Positions 24,607-38,300 of a DNA stretch of 64,000 bases are shown here, in pieces. Source of the stretch: Petrolisthes cinctipes (lineage: Eukaryota > Arthropoda > Malacostraca > Decapoda > Porcellanidae); contig JAWQEG010000166.1 in the NCBI GenBank assembly GCA_033782935.1, forward strand, positions 1,082,001 to 1,146,000, written 5' to 3'. The stretch's first letter is position 1. Each line of letters starts with the position of its first letter. The position numbers and the translations under genes are program-made. The notes beneath the pieces were generated by a model. That model did no database searches and had not been told where the DNA came from. It worked only from the letters and a program-made list of their open reading frames with translations.

Positions 24607-27600
24607 CATACACATATTGACTTTGGGCATCTAAAAATCGATTTTCAGCATGTTTATTACCTGTACTTTGAAAACATTCTAACACTGGGTAGGCATTTAC
24701 AGATTGCTTCTGAGACCCAAAAATATCGAATTTTTCGGGTGTTCTTAGCCTGAAATTGAGATATAAACGGGTACAGAAGATGTATGCACTTATCGACTTT
24801 GGGCACCTAAAATATCGATTTTCAGCATGTTTTGGGTCTTTTCCATGAAAACATTCTAGCAAGGAGTAGGGATGTACAGATCGCTTCTGGGCCCCAATAA
24901 AATCGAATATTCGGGTGTTTTGAGTCTGAATTTGAGATATAAACGGGTACAGAAGATGCATGCACATATCGACTTTAGGCACCTAAAATATTGATTTTCA
25001 GCATGTTTTGGGTCTGTATCATGAAAACATTCTAGCAAAGAGTAGGGATGTACAGATCACTTCTGGGCCCCAATAAAATCGAATATTTGGGTGTTTTGAG
25101 CCTAAATTTGAGATATAAACGGGTACAGAAGATGCATGCACATATCGACTTTAAGCACCCAAAATATCGATTTTTAGCATGTTTTGGGCCTATATTTTGA
25201 AAATATTCTAGCACTGAGTAGGCATGTACAGTTAGCTTCTGGGACCCAAATTAATCGAATTTTTGGGTGTTTCGAGCCTGAATTTAAGATATAAACGAGT
25301 ACAGAAGATGCATACACATATCGATTTTGGGCAACTAAAATATCTATTTTCAGCTTGTTTTTGTGCCTGTATTTTGAAAATATTCTAATATTGAGTAGGC
25401 ATGTACAGATCGCTTCTGGGACCCAAAAATATCGAATTTTCGGGTGTTTTGAGCCTGAATATGAGATATAAACGTGTACAGAAGATGCATACACATATCG
25501 ACTTTCAACACCTAAAATATCGATTTTTAGCATGTTTTGAGCCTATATTTTGAAAACATTCTAGCACTGAGTAGGCATGTACAGATCGCTTCTGGGACCC
25601 AAAAATATCGAATTTTCGGGTGTTTTGAGCCTGAATTTGAGATATAAACGGGTACAAAAGATGCATGCACAAATCGACTTTGGACACCTTAAATATCGAT
25701 TTTCAGCATGTTTTGGGCCTGAATTTTGAAACTATTCTGACACTGAGTAGGCATGTACAGATCGCTTCTGGGGCCCCAATAAAATAGAATATTTGGGTGT
25801 TTTGAGCCTGAGTTTGAGATATAAACGGGTTCAGAACATGTGTGCATATATCGACTTTGGGCACCTAAATTATCGATTTTTAGCATGTTTTGGGCCTGTA
25901 TCTTAAAAACATTCTAGCACTGAGTAAGTATATACAAGTCTCTTCTGGGGCCCCAAAATATCGAATTTTCGGGTGTTTTGAGCATAAATTAGAGATATAA
26001 ACGGGTATAGAAAATGGATGCACATATCGACTTTTTGCATCTAAAATATCGATTTTCAGTATGTTTTGGGCATATATTTTCAAAACATTCTAGCACTGTG
26101 TAGGCATATACAGATCACTTTTAAAACCCAATAATATCGAATTTTCGGGTGTTTTGATCTTGTATTTGAGATAAAAACGGGTACAGAAGATGCATGCACA
26201 TATCTACTTTTTCCACCTAACATATCGATTTTCAGCTTGTTTTGGGCATGGATCTAGGAATCATTCTAGAACTGAGTATACATGTGTAGATCGCTTCTGG
26301 GACACAAAAATATCGAATTTTCGGGTGTTTTGAGCCTGAATTTGTGATATAAACGGGTACAGAAGATGCATACACATATTGCCTTTGGGCACCTAAAATA
26401 TCGATTTTAAGCATGTTTTCGGCCTGTATTTTGAAAATACTCTAACACGGAGTAGGCATGTACAGATCGCTTCTGGGACCCAAAATAATTGAATTTTCGG
26501 GTGTTTTGAGCCTGAAGTTAAAATATAAACGGGTACAGAAGATGCATGCATATATCGATTTTGGGCAATTGAAATATCGATTTTCAACTTGTTTTTTTGC
26601 CTGTATTTTGAAAATATTCTAACATTGAGTAGGCATATACAGATCGCTGCTGGGACCCAAAAATTTCGAGTTTTCTGGTGTTTTGAGCCTGAATTTGTGA
26701 TATAAACGGGTACAGAAGATGCATACACATATTGACTTTGGGCACCTAAAATATTGATTTTCAGCATGTTAAGGGCCTGTATTTTGAAAATACTCAAACA
26801 CGGAGTAGGCATGTACAGATCGCTTCTGGGACCCAAAAATATCGAATTTTCGGGTGTTTTGAGCCTTAATTTGGGATATAAACGGGTACAGAAGATACAT
26901 ACACATATTGACTTTGGGCATCTAAAAATCGATTTTCAGCATGTTTAGGGCCTGTACTTTGAAAATATTCTAACACTGGGTAGGCATTTACAGATTGCTT
27001 CTGAGACCCAAAAATATCGAATTTTTCGGCTGTTCTTAGCCTGAAATTGAGATATAAACGGGTACAGAAGATGTATGCACTTATCGACTTTTTGCACCTA
27101 AAATATCGATTTTCAGCATGTTTTGGGTCTGTATCATGAAAACATTCTAGCAAGGAGTAGGGATGTACAGATCGCTTCTGGGCCCCAATAAAATCGAATA
27201 TTCGGGTATTTTGAGTCTGAATTTGAGATATAAACGGGTACAGAAGATGCATGCACATATCGACTTTGGGCACCTAAATTATCGATTTTCAGCATGTTTT
27301 GGGCCTGTATCTTAAAAACATTCTAGCACTGAGTAGGCATATACAAATCTCTTCTGGAGCCCCAAAATATCGAATTTTCGGGTGTTTTGAGCATAAATTA
27401 GAGATATAAACGGGTATAGAAAATGCATGCACATATCGACTTTTTGCATCTACAATATCGATTTTCAGTGTGTTTTGGGCCTATATTTTCAAAACATTCT
27501 AGCACTGAGTAGGCATATACAGATCACTTCTAAAACCCAAAAATATCGAATTTTCGGGTGTTTTGATCTTGTATTTGAGATATAAACGGGTACAGAAGAT

Positions 27601-30422
27601 GCATTCACATATCGACTTTTTCCACCTAACATATCGATTTTCAGCTTGTTTTGGGCATGGATCTTGAAAACATTCTAGAACTGAGTATACATGTGTAGAT
27701 CGCTTCTGGGACCCAAAAATATCGAATTTCCGGGTGTTTTGAGCCTGAATTTGTGATATAAACGGGTACTGAAGATGCATACTCTTATTGCCTTTGGGCA
27801 CCTAAAATATCGATTTTCAGCATGTTTTGGGCCTGTATTTTGAAAATACTCTAACACGGAGTAGGCATGTACAGATCGCTTCTGGGACCCAAAATAATCG
27901 AATTTTCGGGTGTTTTGAGCCTGAATTTAAGATATAAACGGGTACAGAAGATGCATGCATATATCGATTTTGGGCAATTGAAATATCGATTTTCAACTTG
28001 TTTTTGTGCCTGTATTTTGAAAATATTCTAACATTAAGTAGGCATATACAGATCACTTCTAAAACCCAAAAATATCGAATTTTCGGGTGTTTTGCTTTTG
28101 TATTTGAGATATAAACGGGTACAGAAGATGCATGCACATATCGACTTTTTCTACCTAACATATCGATTTTCAGCTTGTTATGGGCATGGATCTAGAAAAC
28201 ATTCTAGAACTGAGTATACATGTGTAGATCGCTTCTGGGACCCAAAAATATCGAATTTTCGGGTGTTTTGAGCCTGAATTTGTGATATAAACGGGTACAG
28301 AAGATACATACACATATTGCCTTTGGGCACCTAAAATATCGATTTTCAGCATGTTTTCGGCCTGTATTTTGAAAATATTCTAACACGGAGTAGGCATGTA
28401 CAGATTGCTTCTGGGACTCAAAATAATCGAATTTTCGGGTGTTTTGAGCCTGAATTTAAGATATAAACGGGTACAGAAGATGAATGCATATATCGATTTT
28501 GGGCAATTGAAATATCGATTTTCAACTTGTTTTTCTGCCTGTATTTTGAAAATATTCTAACATTGAGTAGGCATATACAGATCGCTTCTGGGACCCAAAA
28601 ATATCGAGTTTTCTGGTGTTTTGAGCCTGAATTTGTGATATAAACGGGTACAGAAGATGCATACACATATTGACTTTGGGCACCTAAAATATCGATTTAC
28701 AGCATGTTTTGGGCCTGTATTTTGAAAATACTCTAACACGGAGTAGGCATGTACAGATCGCTTCTGGGACCCAAAAATATCGAATTTTCGGGTGTTTTGA
28801 ACCTTAATTTGGGATATAAACGGGTACAGAAGATACATACACATATTGACTTTGGGCATCTAAAAATCGATTTTCAGCATGTTTAGGGCCTGTACTTTGA
28901 AAATATTCTAACACTGGGTAGGCATTTACAGATTGCTTCTGAGACCCAAAAATATCGAATTTTTCGGGTGTTCTTAGCCTGAAATTGAGATATAAACGGG
29001 TAAAGAAGATGCATGCACATATAGACTTTTTGCACCTAAAATATCGATTTTTAGCATGATTTGATCCTATATTTTGAAAACATTTTAGCACTGAGTAGGC
29101 ATGTACAGATCGCTTCTGGGATACAAAAATATCGAACTTTCGGGTGTTTTGAGCCTTAACTTGAGATATAAACGGGTACAAATGATGTATGCACTTATCG
29201 ACTTTGGGCACCTAAAATATCGATTTTCAGCATGTTTTGGGTCTGTATCATGAAAACATTCTAGCAAGGAGTAGGGATGTACAGATCGCTTCTGGGCCCC
29301 AATAAAATCGAATATTCGGGTGTTTTGAGTCTGAATTTGAGATATAAACGGGTACAGAAGATGCATGCACATATCGACTTTAGGCACCTATAATATTGAT
29401 TTTCAGCATGTTTTGGGTCTGTAACATGAAAACATTCTAGCAAAGAGTAGGGATGTACAGATCACTTCTGGGCCCCAATAAAATCGAATATTTGGGTGTT
29501 TTGAGCCTGAATTTGTGATATAAACGGGTACAGAAGATGCATACACATATTGACTTTGGGCACCTAAAATATCGATTTTCAGCATGTTTAGGGCCTGTAT
29601 TTTGAAAATACTCTAACACGGAGTAGGCATGTACAGATCGCTTCTGGGACCCAAAATAATTGAATTTTCGGGTGTTTTGAGCCTGAAGTTAAGATATAAA
29701 CGGGTACAGAAGATGCATGCATATATCGATTTTGGGCAATTGAAATATCGATTTTCAACTTGTTTTTCTGCCTGTATTTTGAAAATATTCTAACATTGAG
29801 TAGGCATATACAGATCGCTGCTGGGACCCAAAAATATCGAGTTTTCTGGTGTTTTGAGCCTGAATTTGTGATATAAACGGGTACAGAAGATGCATACACA
29901 TATTGACTTTGGGCACCTAAAATATCGATTTTTAGCATGTTAAGGGCCTGTATTTTGGAAATACTCTAACACGGAGTAGGCATGTACAGATCGCTTCTGG
30001 GACCCAAAATAATTGAATTTTCGGGTGTTTTGAGCCTGAAGTTAAGATATAAACGGGTACAGAAGATGCATGCATATATCGATTTTGGGCAATTGAAATA
30101 TCGATTTTCAACTTGTTTTTCTGCCTGTATTTTGAAAATATTCTAACATTGAGTAGGAATATACAGATCGCTGCTGGGACCCAAAAATATCGAGTTTTCT
30201 GGTGTTTTGAGCCTGAATTTGTGATATGAACGGGTACAGAAGATGCATACACATATTGACTTTGGGCACCTAAAATATCGATTTTTAGCATGTTAAGGGC
30301 CTGTATTTTGGAAATACTCTAACACGGAGTAGGCATGTACAGATCGCTTCTGGGACCCAAAAATATCGAATTTTTTGGGTGTTTTGAGCCTTAATTTGGG
30401 ATATAAACGGGTACAGAAGATA
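24607..30422. repeat. 33-monomer HOR (5816 bp), copy 2
   Basis: The middle copy, with the same monomer order as copies 1 and 3. It includes the TCCATGAAAAC monomer near 24842, the AAAATGGATGCAC monomer near 26012 and the GAGTAGGAATATACAG monomer shared with copy 1 at the corresponding place. Differences from its neighbours are isolated substitutions. Confidence 0.9.
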
Positions 30423-33400
30423 CATACACATATTGACTTTGGGCATCTAAAAATCGATTTTCAGCATGTTTATTACCTGTACTTTGAAAATATTCTAACA
30501 CTGGGTAGGCATTTACAGATTGCTTCTGAGACCCAAAAATATCGAATTTTTCGGGTGTTCTTAGCCTGAAATTGAGATATAAACGGGTACAGAAGATGTA
30601 TGCACTTATCGACTTTGGGCACCTAAAATATCGATTTTCAGCATGTTTTGGGTCTTTTCCATGAAAACATTCTAGCAAGGAGTAGGGATGTACAGATCGC
30701 TTCTGGGCCCCAATAAAATCGAATATTCGGGTGTTTTGAGTCTGAATTTGAGATATAAACGGGTACAGAAGATGCATGCACATATCGACTTTAGGCACCT
30801 AAAATATTGATTTTCAGCATGTTTTGGGTCTGTATCATGAAAACATTCTAGCAAAGAGTAGGGATGTACAGATCACTTCTGGGCCCCAATAAAATCGAAT
30901 ATTTGGGTGTTTTGAGCCTAAATTTGAGATATAAACGGGTACAGAAGATGCATGCACATATCGACTTTAAGCACCCAAAATATCGATTTTTAGCATGTTT
31001 TGGGCCTATATTTTGAAAATATTCTAGCACTGAGTAGGCATGTACAGTTAGCTTCTGGGACCCAAATTAATCGAATTTTTGGGTGTTTCGAGCCTGAATT
31101 TAAGATATAAACGAGTACAGAAGATGCATACACATATCGATTTTGGGCAACTAAAATATCTATTTTCAGCTTGTTTTTGTGCCTGTATTTTGAAAATATT
31201 CTAATATTGAGTAGGCATGTACAGATCGCTTCTGGGACCCAAAAATATCGAATTTTCGGGTGTTTTGAGCCTGAATATGAGATATAAACGTGTACAGAAG
31301 ATGCATACACATATCGACTTTCAACACCTAAAATATCGATTTTTAGCATGTTTTGAGCCTATATTTTGAAAACATTCTAGCACTGAGTAGGCATGTACAG
31401 ATCGCTTCTGGGACCCAAAAATATCGAATTTTCGGGTGTTTTGAGCCTGAATTTGAGATATAAACGGGTACAAAAGATGCATGCACAAATCGACTTTGGA
31501 CACCTTAAATATCGATTTTCAGCATGTTTTGGGCCTGAATTTTGAAACTATTCTGACACTGAGTAGGCATGTACAGATCGCTTCTGGGGCCCCAATAAAA
31601 TAGAATATTTGGGTGTTTTGAGCCTGAGTTTGAGATATAAACGGGTTCAGAACATGTGTGCATATATCGACTTTGGGCACCTAAATTATCGATTTTTAGC
31701 ATGTTTTGGGCCTGTATCTTAAAAACATTCTAGCACTGAGTAAGTATATACAAGTCTCTTCTGGGGCCCCAAAATATCGAATTTTCGGGTGTTTTGAGCA
31801 TAAATTAGAGATATAAACGGGTATAGAAAATGGATGCACATATCGACTTTTTGCATCTAAAATATCGATTTTCAGTATGTTTTGGGCATATATTTTCAAA
31901 ACATTCTAGCACTGTGTAGGCATATACAGATCACTTTTAAAACCCAATAATATCGAATTTTCGGGTGTTTTGATCTTGTATTTGAGATAAAAACGGGTAC
32001 AGAAGATGCATGCACATATCTACTTTTTCCACCTAACATATCGATTTTCAGCTTGTTTTGGGCATGGATCTAGGAATCATTCTAGAACTGAGTATACATG
32101 TGTAGATCGCTTCTGGGACACAAAAATATCGAATTTTCGGGTGTTTTGAGCCTGAATTTGTGATATAAACGGGTACAGAAGATGCATACACATATTGCCT
32201 TTGGGCACCTAAAATATCGATTTTAAGCATGTTTTCGGCCTGTATTTTGAAAATACTCTTACACGGAGTAGGCATGTACAGATCGCTTCTGGGACCCAAA
32301 ATAATTGAATTTTCGGGTGTTTTGAGCCTGAAGTTAAAATATAAACGGGTACAGAAGATGCATGCATATATCGATTTTGGGCAATTGAAATATCGATTTT
32401 CAACTTGTTTTTTTGCCTGTATTTTGAAAATATTCTAACATTGAGTAGGCATATACAGATCGCTGCTGGGACCCAAAAATTTCGAGTTTTCTGGTGTTTT
32501 GAGCCTGAATTTGTGATATAAACGGGTACAGAAGATGCATACACATATTGACTTTGGGCACCTAAAATATTGATTTTCAGCATGTTAAGGGCCTGTATTT
32601 TGAAAATACTCAAACACGGAGTAGGCATGTACAGATCGCTTCTGGGACCCAAAAATATCGAATTTTCGGGTGTTTTGAGCCTTAATTTGGGATATAAACG
32701 GGTACAGAAGATACATACACATATTGACTTTGGGCATCTAAAAATCGATTTTCAGCATGTTTAGGGCCTGTACTTTGAAAATATTCTAACACTGGGTAGG
32801 CATTTACAGATTGCTTCTGAGACCCAAAAATATCGAATTTTTCGGCTGTTCTTAGCCTGAAATTGAGATATAAACGGGTACAGAAGATGTATGCACTTAT
32901 CGACTTTTTGCACCTAAAATATCGATTTTCAGCATGTTTTGGGTCTGTATCATGAAAACATTCTAGCAAGGAGTAGGGATGTACAGATCGCTTCTGGGCC
33001 CCAATAAAATCGAATATTCGGGTATTTTGAGTCTGAATTTGAGATATAAACGGGTACAGAAGATGCATGCACATATCGACTTTGGGCACCTAAATTATCG
33101 ATTTTCAGCATGTTTTGGGCCTGTATCTTAAAAACATTCTAGCACTGAGTAGGCATATACAAATCTCTTCTGGAGCCCCAAAATATCGAATTTTCGGGTG
33201 TTTTGAGCATAAATTAGAGATATAAACGGGTATAGAAAATGGATGCACATATCGACTTTTTGCATCTACAATATCGATTTTCAGTATGTTTTGGGCCTAT
33301 ATTTTCAAAACATTCTAGCACTGAGTAGGCATATACAGATCACTTCTAAAACCCAAAAATATCGAATTTTCGGGTGTTTTGATCTTGTATTTGAGATATA

Positions 33401-35324
33401 AACGGGTACAGAAGATGCATTCACATATCGACTTTTTCCACCTAACATATCGATTTTCAGCTTGTTTTGGGCATGGATCTTGAAAACATTCTAGAACTGA
33501 GTATACATGTGTAGATCGCTTCTGGGACCCAAAAATATCGAATTTCCGGGTGTTTTGAGCCTGAATTTGTGATATAAACGGGTACTGAAGATGCATACAC
33601 TTATTGCCTTTGGGCACCTAAAATATCGATTTTCAGCATGTTTTGGGCCTGTATTTTGAAAATACTCTAACACGGAGTAGGCATGTACAGATCGCTTCTG
33701 GGACCCAAAATAATCGAATTTTCGGGTGTTTTGAGCCTGAATTTAAGATATAAACGGGTACAGAAGATGCATGCATATATCGATTTTGGGCAATTGAAAT
33801 ATCGATTTTCAACTTGTTTTTGTGCCTGTATTTTGAAAATATTATAACATTAAGTAGGCATATACAGATCACTTCTAAAACCCAAAAATATCGAATTTTC
33901 GGGTGTTTTGCTTTTGTATTTGAGATATAAACGGGTACAGAAGATGCATGCACATATCGACTTTTTCTACCTAACATATCGATTTTCAGCTTGTTATGGG
34001 CATGGATCTAGAAAACATTCTAGAACTGAGTATACATGTGTAGATCGCTTCTGGGACCCAAAAATATCGAATTTTCGGGTGTTTTGAGCCTGAATTTGTG
34101 ATATAAACGGGTACAGAAGATACATACACATATTGCCTTTGGGCACCTAAAATATCGATTTTCAGCATGTTTTCGGCCTGTATTTTGAAAATACTCTAAC
34201 ACGGAGTAGGCATGTACAGATTGCTTCTGGGACTCAAAATAATCGAATTTTCGGGTGTTTTGAGCCTGAATTTAAGATATAAACGGGTACAGAAGATGAA
34301 TGCATATATCGATTTTGGGCAATTGAAATATCGATTTTCAACTTGTTTTTCTGCCTGTATTTTGAAAATATTCTAACATTGAGTAGGCATATACAGATCG
34401 CTTCTGGGACCCAAAAATATCGAGTTTTCTGGTGTTTTGAGCCTGAATTTGTGATATAAACGGGTACAGAAGATGCATACACATATTGACTTTGGGCACC
34501 TAAAATATCGATTTACAGCATGTTTTGGGCCTGTATTTTGAAAATACTCTAACACGGAGTAGGCATGTACAGATCGCTTCTGGGACCCAAAAATATCGAA
34601 TTTTCGGGTGTTTTGAACCTTAATTTGGGATATAAACGGGTACAGAAGATACATACACATATTGACTTTGGGCATCTAAAAATCGATTTTCAGCATGTTT
34701 AGGGCCTGTACTTTGAAAATATTCTAACACTGGGTAGGCATTTACAGATTGCTTCTGAGACCCAAAAATATCGAATTTTTCGGGTGTTCTTAGCCTGAAA
34801 TTGAGATATAAACGGGTAAAGAAGATGCATGCACATATAGACTTTTTGCACCTAAAATATCGATTTTTAGCATGATTTGATCCTATATTTTGAAAACATT
34901 TTAGCACTGAGTAGGCATGTACAGATCGCTTCTGGGATACAAAAATATCGAACTTTCGGGTGTTTTGAGCCTTAACTTGAGATATAAACGGGTACAAATG
35001 ATGTATGCACTTATCGACTTTGGGCACCTAAAATATCGATTTTCAGCATGTTTTGGGTCTGTATCATGAAAACATTCTAGCAAGGAGTAGGGATGTACAG
35101 ATCGCTTCTGGGCCCCAATAAAATCGAATATTCGGGTGTTTTGAGTCTGAATTTGAGATATAAACGGGTACAGAAGATGCATGCACATATCGACTTTAGG
35201 CACCTATAATATTGATTTTCGGCATGTTTTGGGTCTGTAACATGAAAACATTCTAGCAAAGAGTAGGGATGTACAGATCACTTCTGGGCCCCAATAAAAT
35301 CGAATATTTGGGTGTTTTGAGCCT
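30423..35324. repeat. 33-monomer HOR, copy 3 (truncated at 4902 bp)
   Basis: Follows copy 2 to 35324. At 35325 copy 3 reads GAGCCTAAATTTGAG where copy 2 reads GAGCCTGAATTTGTG, and the series then changes to other subtypes. The copy is therefore about 27.8 monomers long. Its last part (33294-35324) also lies within the 7404-bp duplication. Confidence 0.87.
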
Positions 35325-38300
35325 AAATTTGAGATATAAACGGGTACAGAAGATGCATGCACATATCGACTTTAAGCACCCAAAATATCGATTTTTAGCA
35401 TGTTTTGGTCCTATATTTTGAAAATATTCTAGCACTGAGTAGGCATGTACAGTTAGCTTCTGGGACCCAAATTAATCGAATTTTCGGGTGTTTTGAGCCT
35501 GAATTTAAGATATAAACGGGTACAGAAGATGAATGCATATATCGATTTTGGGCAATTAAAATATCGATTTTCAACTTGTTTTTCTGCCTGTATTTTGAAA
35601 ATATTCTAACATTGAGTAGGCATATACAGATCGCTTCTGGGACCCAAAAATATCGAGTTTTCTGGTGTTTTGAGCCTGAATTTGTGATATAAACGGGTAC
35701 AGAAGATGCATGCACATATCTATTTTGGGCAACTAAAATATCTATTTTCAGCTTGTTTTTATGCCTGTATTTTGAAAATATTCTAATATTGAGTAGGCAT
35801 GTACAGATCGCTTCTGGGACCCAAAAATATCGAATTTTCGGGTGTTTTGAGCCTGAATTTGAGATATAAACTGGTACAGAAGATGTATGCACATATCGAC
35901 TTTCAACACCAAAAACATCGATTTTTAGCATGTTTTGAGCCTATATTTTGAAAACATTCTAGCACTGAGTAGGCATGTACAGATTGCTTCTGGGACCCAA
36001 AAATATCGAATTTTCGGGTGTTTTGAGCCTGAATTTGAGATATAAACGGATACAAAAGATGCATGCACAAATCGACTTTGGACACCTAAAATATCGTTTT
36101 TCAGCATGTTTTGGGCCTGAATTTTGAAAATACTCTAACACGGAGTAGGCATGTACAGATCGCTTCTGGGACCCAAAATAATCGAATTTTCGGGTGTTTT
36201 GAGCCTGAATTTAAGATATAAACGGGTACAGAAGATGAATGCATATATCGATTTTGGGCAATTGAAATATCGATTTTCAACTTGTTTTTCTGCCTGTATT
36301 TTGAAAATATTCTAACATTGAGTAGGCATATACAGATCGCTTCTGGGACCCAAAAATATCGAGTTTTCTGGTGTTTTGAGCCTGAATTTGTGATATAAAC
36401 GGGTACAGAAGATGCATACACATATTGACTTTGGGCACCTAAAATATCGATTTTCAGCATGTTTTGGGTCTGTATCATGAAAACATTCTAGCAAGGAGTA
36501 GGGATGTACAGATCGCTTCTGGGCCCCAATAAAATCGAATATTCGGGTGTTTTGAGTCTAAATTTGAGATATAAACGGGTACAGAAGATGCATGCACATA
36601 TCGACTTTAAGCACCCAAAATATCGATTTTTAGCATGCTTTGAGCCTATATTTTGAAAATATTCTAGCACTGAGTAGGCATGTACAGTTAGCTTCTGGGA
36701 CCCAAATTAATCGAATTTTTGGGTGTTTTGAGCCTGAATTTAAGATATAAACGGGTACAGAAGATTCATGCATATATCGATTTTGGGCAATTGAAATATC
36801 GATTTTCAGCTTGTTTTTATGCCTGTATTTTGAAAATATTCTAATATTGAGTAGGCATGTACAGATCGCTTCTGGGACCCAAAAATATCGAGTTTTCTGG
36901 TGTTTTGAGCCTGAATTTGAGATATAAACGGGTACAGAAGATGCATGCACATATCGACTTTTAACACCTAAAATATCGATTTTTAGCATGTTTTAAGCCT
37001 ATATTTTGAAAACATTCTAGCACTGAGTAGGCATGTACAGATCGCTTCTGGGACCCAAAAATATCGAATTTTCGGGTGTTTTGAGCCTGAATTTGAGATA
37101 TAAACGGGTACAAAAGATGCATGCACAAATCGACTTTGGACACCTAAAATATCAATTTTCAGCATGTTTTCGGCCTGAATTTTGAAAATATTCTGACACT
37201 GAGTAGGCATGTACAGATCGCTTCTGGGGCCCCAATAAAATCGAATATTTGGGTGATTTGAGCCTGAATTTGAGATATAAACGGGTTCAGAACATGTGTG
37301 CATATATCGACTTTGGGCACCTAAATTATCGATTTTCAGCATGTTTTGGGCCTGTATCTTAAAAACATTCTAGCACTGAGTAGGAATATACAAATCTCTT
37401 CTGGGGCCCCAAAATATCGAGTTTTCAGGTGTTTTGGCATAAATTAGAGATATAAACGGGTAGAGAAAATGCATGCACATATCGACTTTTAGCATCTAAA
37501 ATATCGATTTTCAGTATGTTTTTGGCCTATATTTTCAAAACATTCTAGCACTGAGTAGGCAAATACAGATAACTTCTAAAACTCAAAAATATAGAATTAT
37601 CGGGTGTTTTGATCTTGTATTTGAGATATAAACGGGTACAGAAGATGCATGCACATATCGACTTTTTCCACCTAACATATCGATTTCCAGCTTGTTTTGG
37701 GCATGGATCTTGAAAACATTCTAGAACTGAGTATACATGTGTAGATCGCTTCTGGGACCCAAAAATATCGAATTTTCGGGTGTTTTGAGCCTGAATTTGT
37801 GATATAAACGGGTACAGAAGATGTATACACATATTGCCTTTGGGCACCTAAAATATCGATTTTCAGCATGTTGTTGGCCTGTATTTTAAAAATACTCTAA
37901 CACGGAGTAGGCATGTACAGATCGCTTCTGGGACCCAAAATAATCGAATTTTCGGGTGTTTTGAGCCTGAATTTAAGATATAAACGGGTACAGAAGATGC
38001 ATGCATATATCGATTTTGGGCAATTGAAATATCGATTTTCAACTTATTTTTGTGCATGTATTTTGAAAATATTCTAACATTGAGTAGGCATATACAGATC
38101 GCTTCTGGGACCCAAAAATATCGAGTTTTCTGGTGATTTGAGCCTGAATTTGAGATATAAACGGGTACAGAAGATGCATGCACATATCGACTTTGGGAAC
38201 ATAAAATATCGATTTTCATCATGTTTTGGGTCTGTAACATGAAAACATTCTAGCAAAGAGTAGGGATGTACAGATCGCTTCTGGGCCCCAATAAAATTGA

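Noticed and set aside
35395..35931. 178-codon minus-strand open frame, repeated at 42799-43335
   Set aside because: It runs through consecutive satellite monomers in shifting frames, and its copy is explained by the 7404-bp DNA duplication. There is no start context, domain or codon signal.
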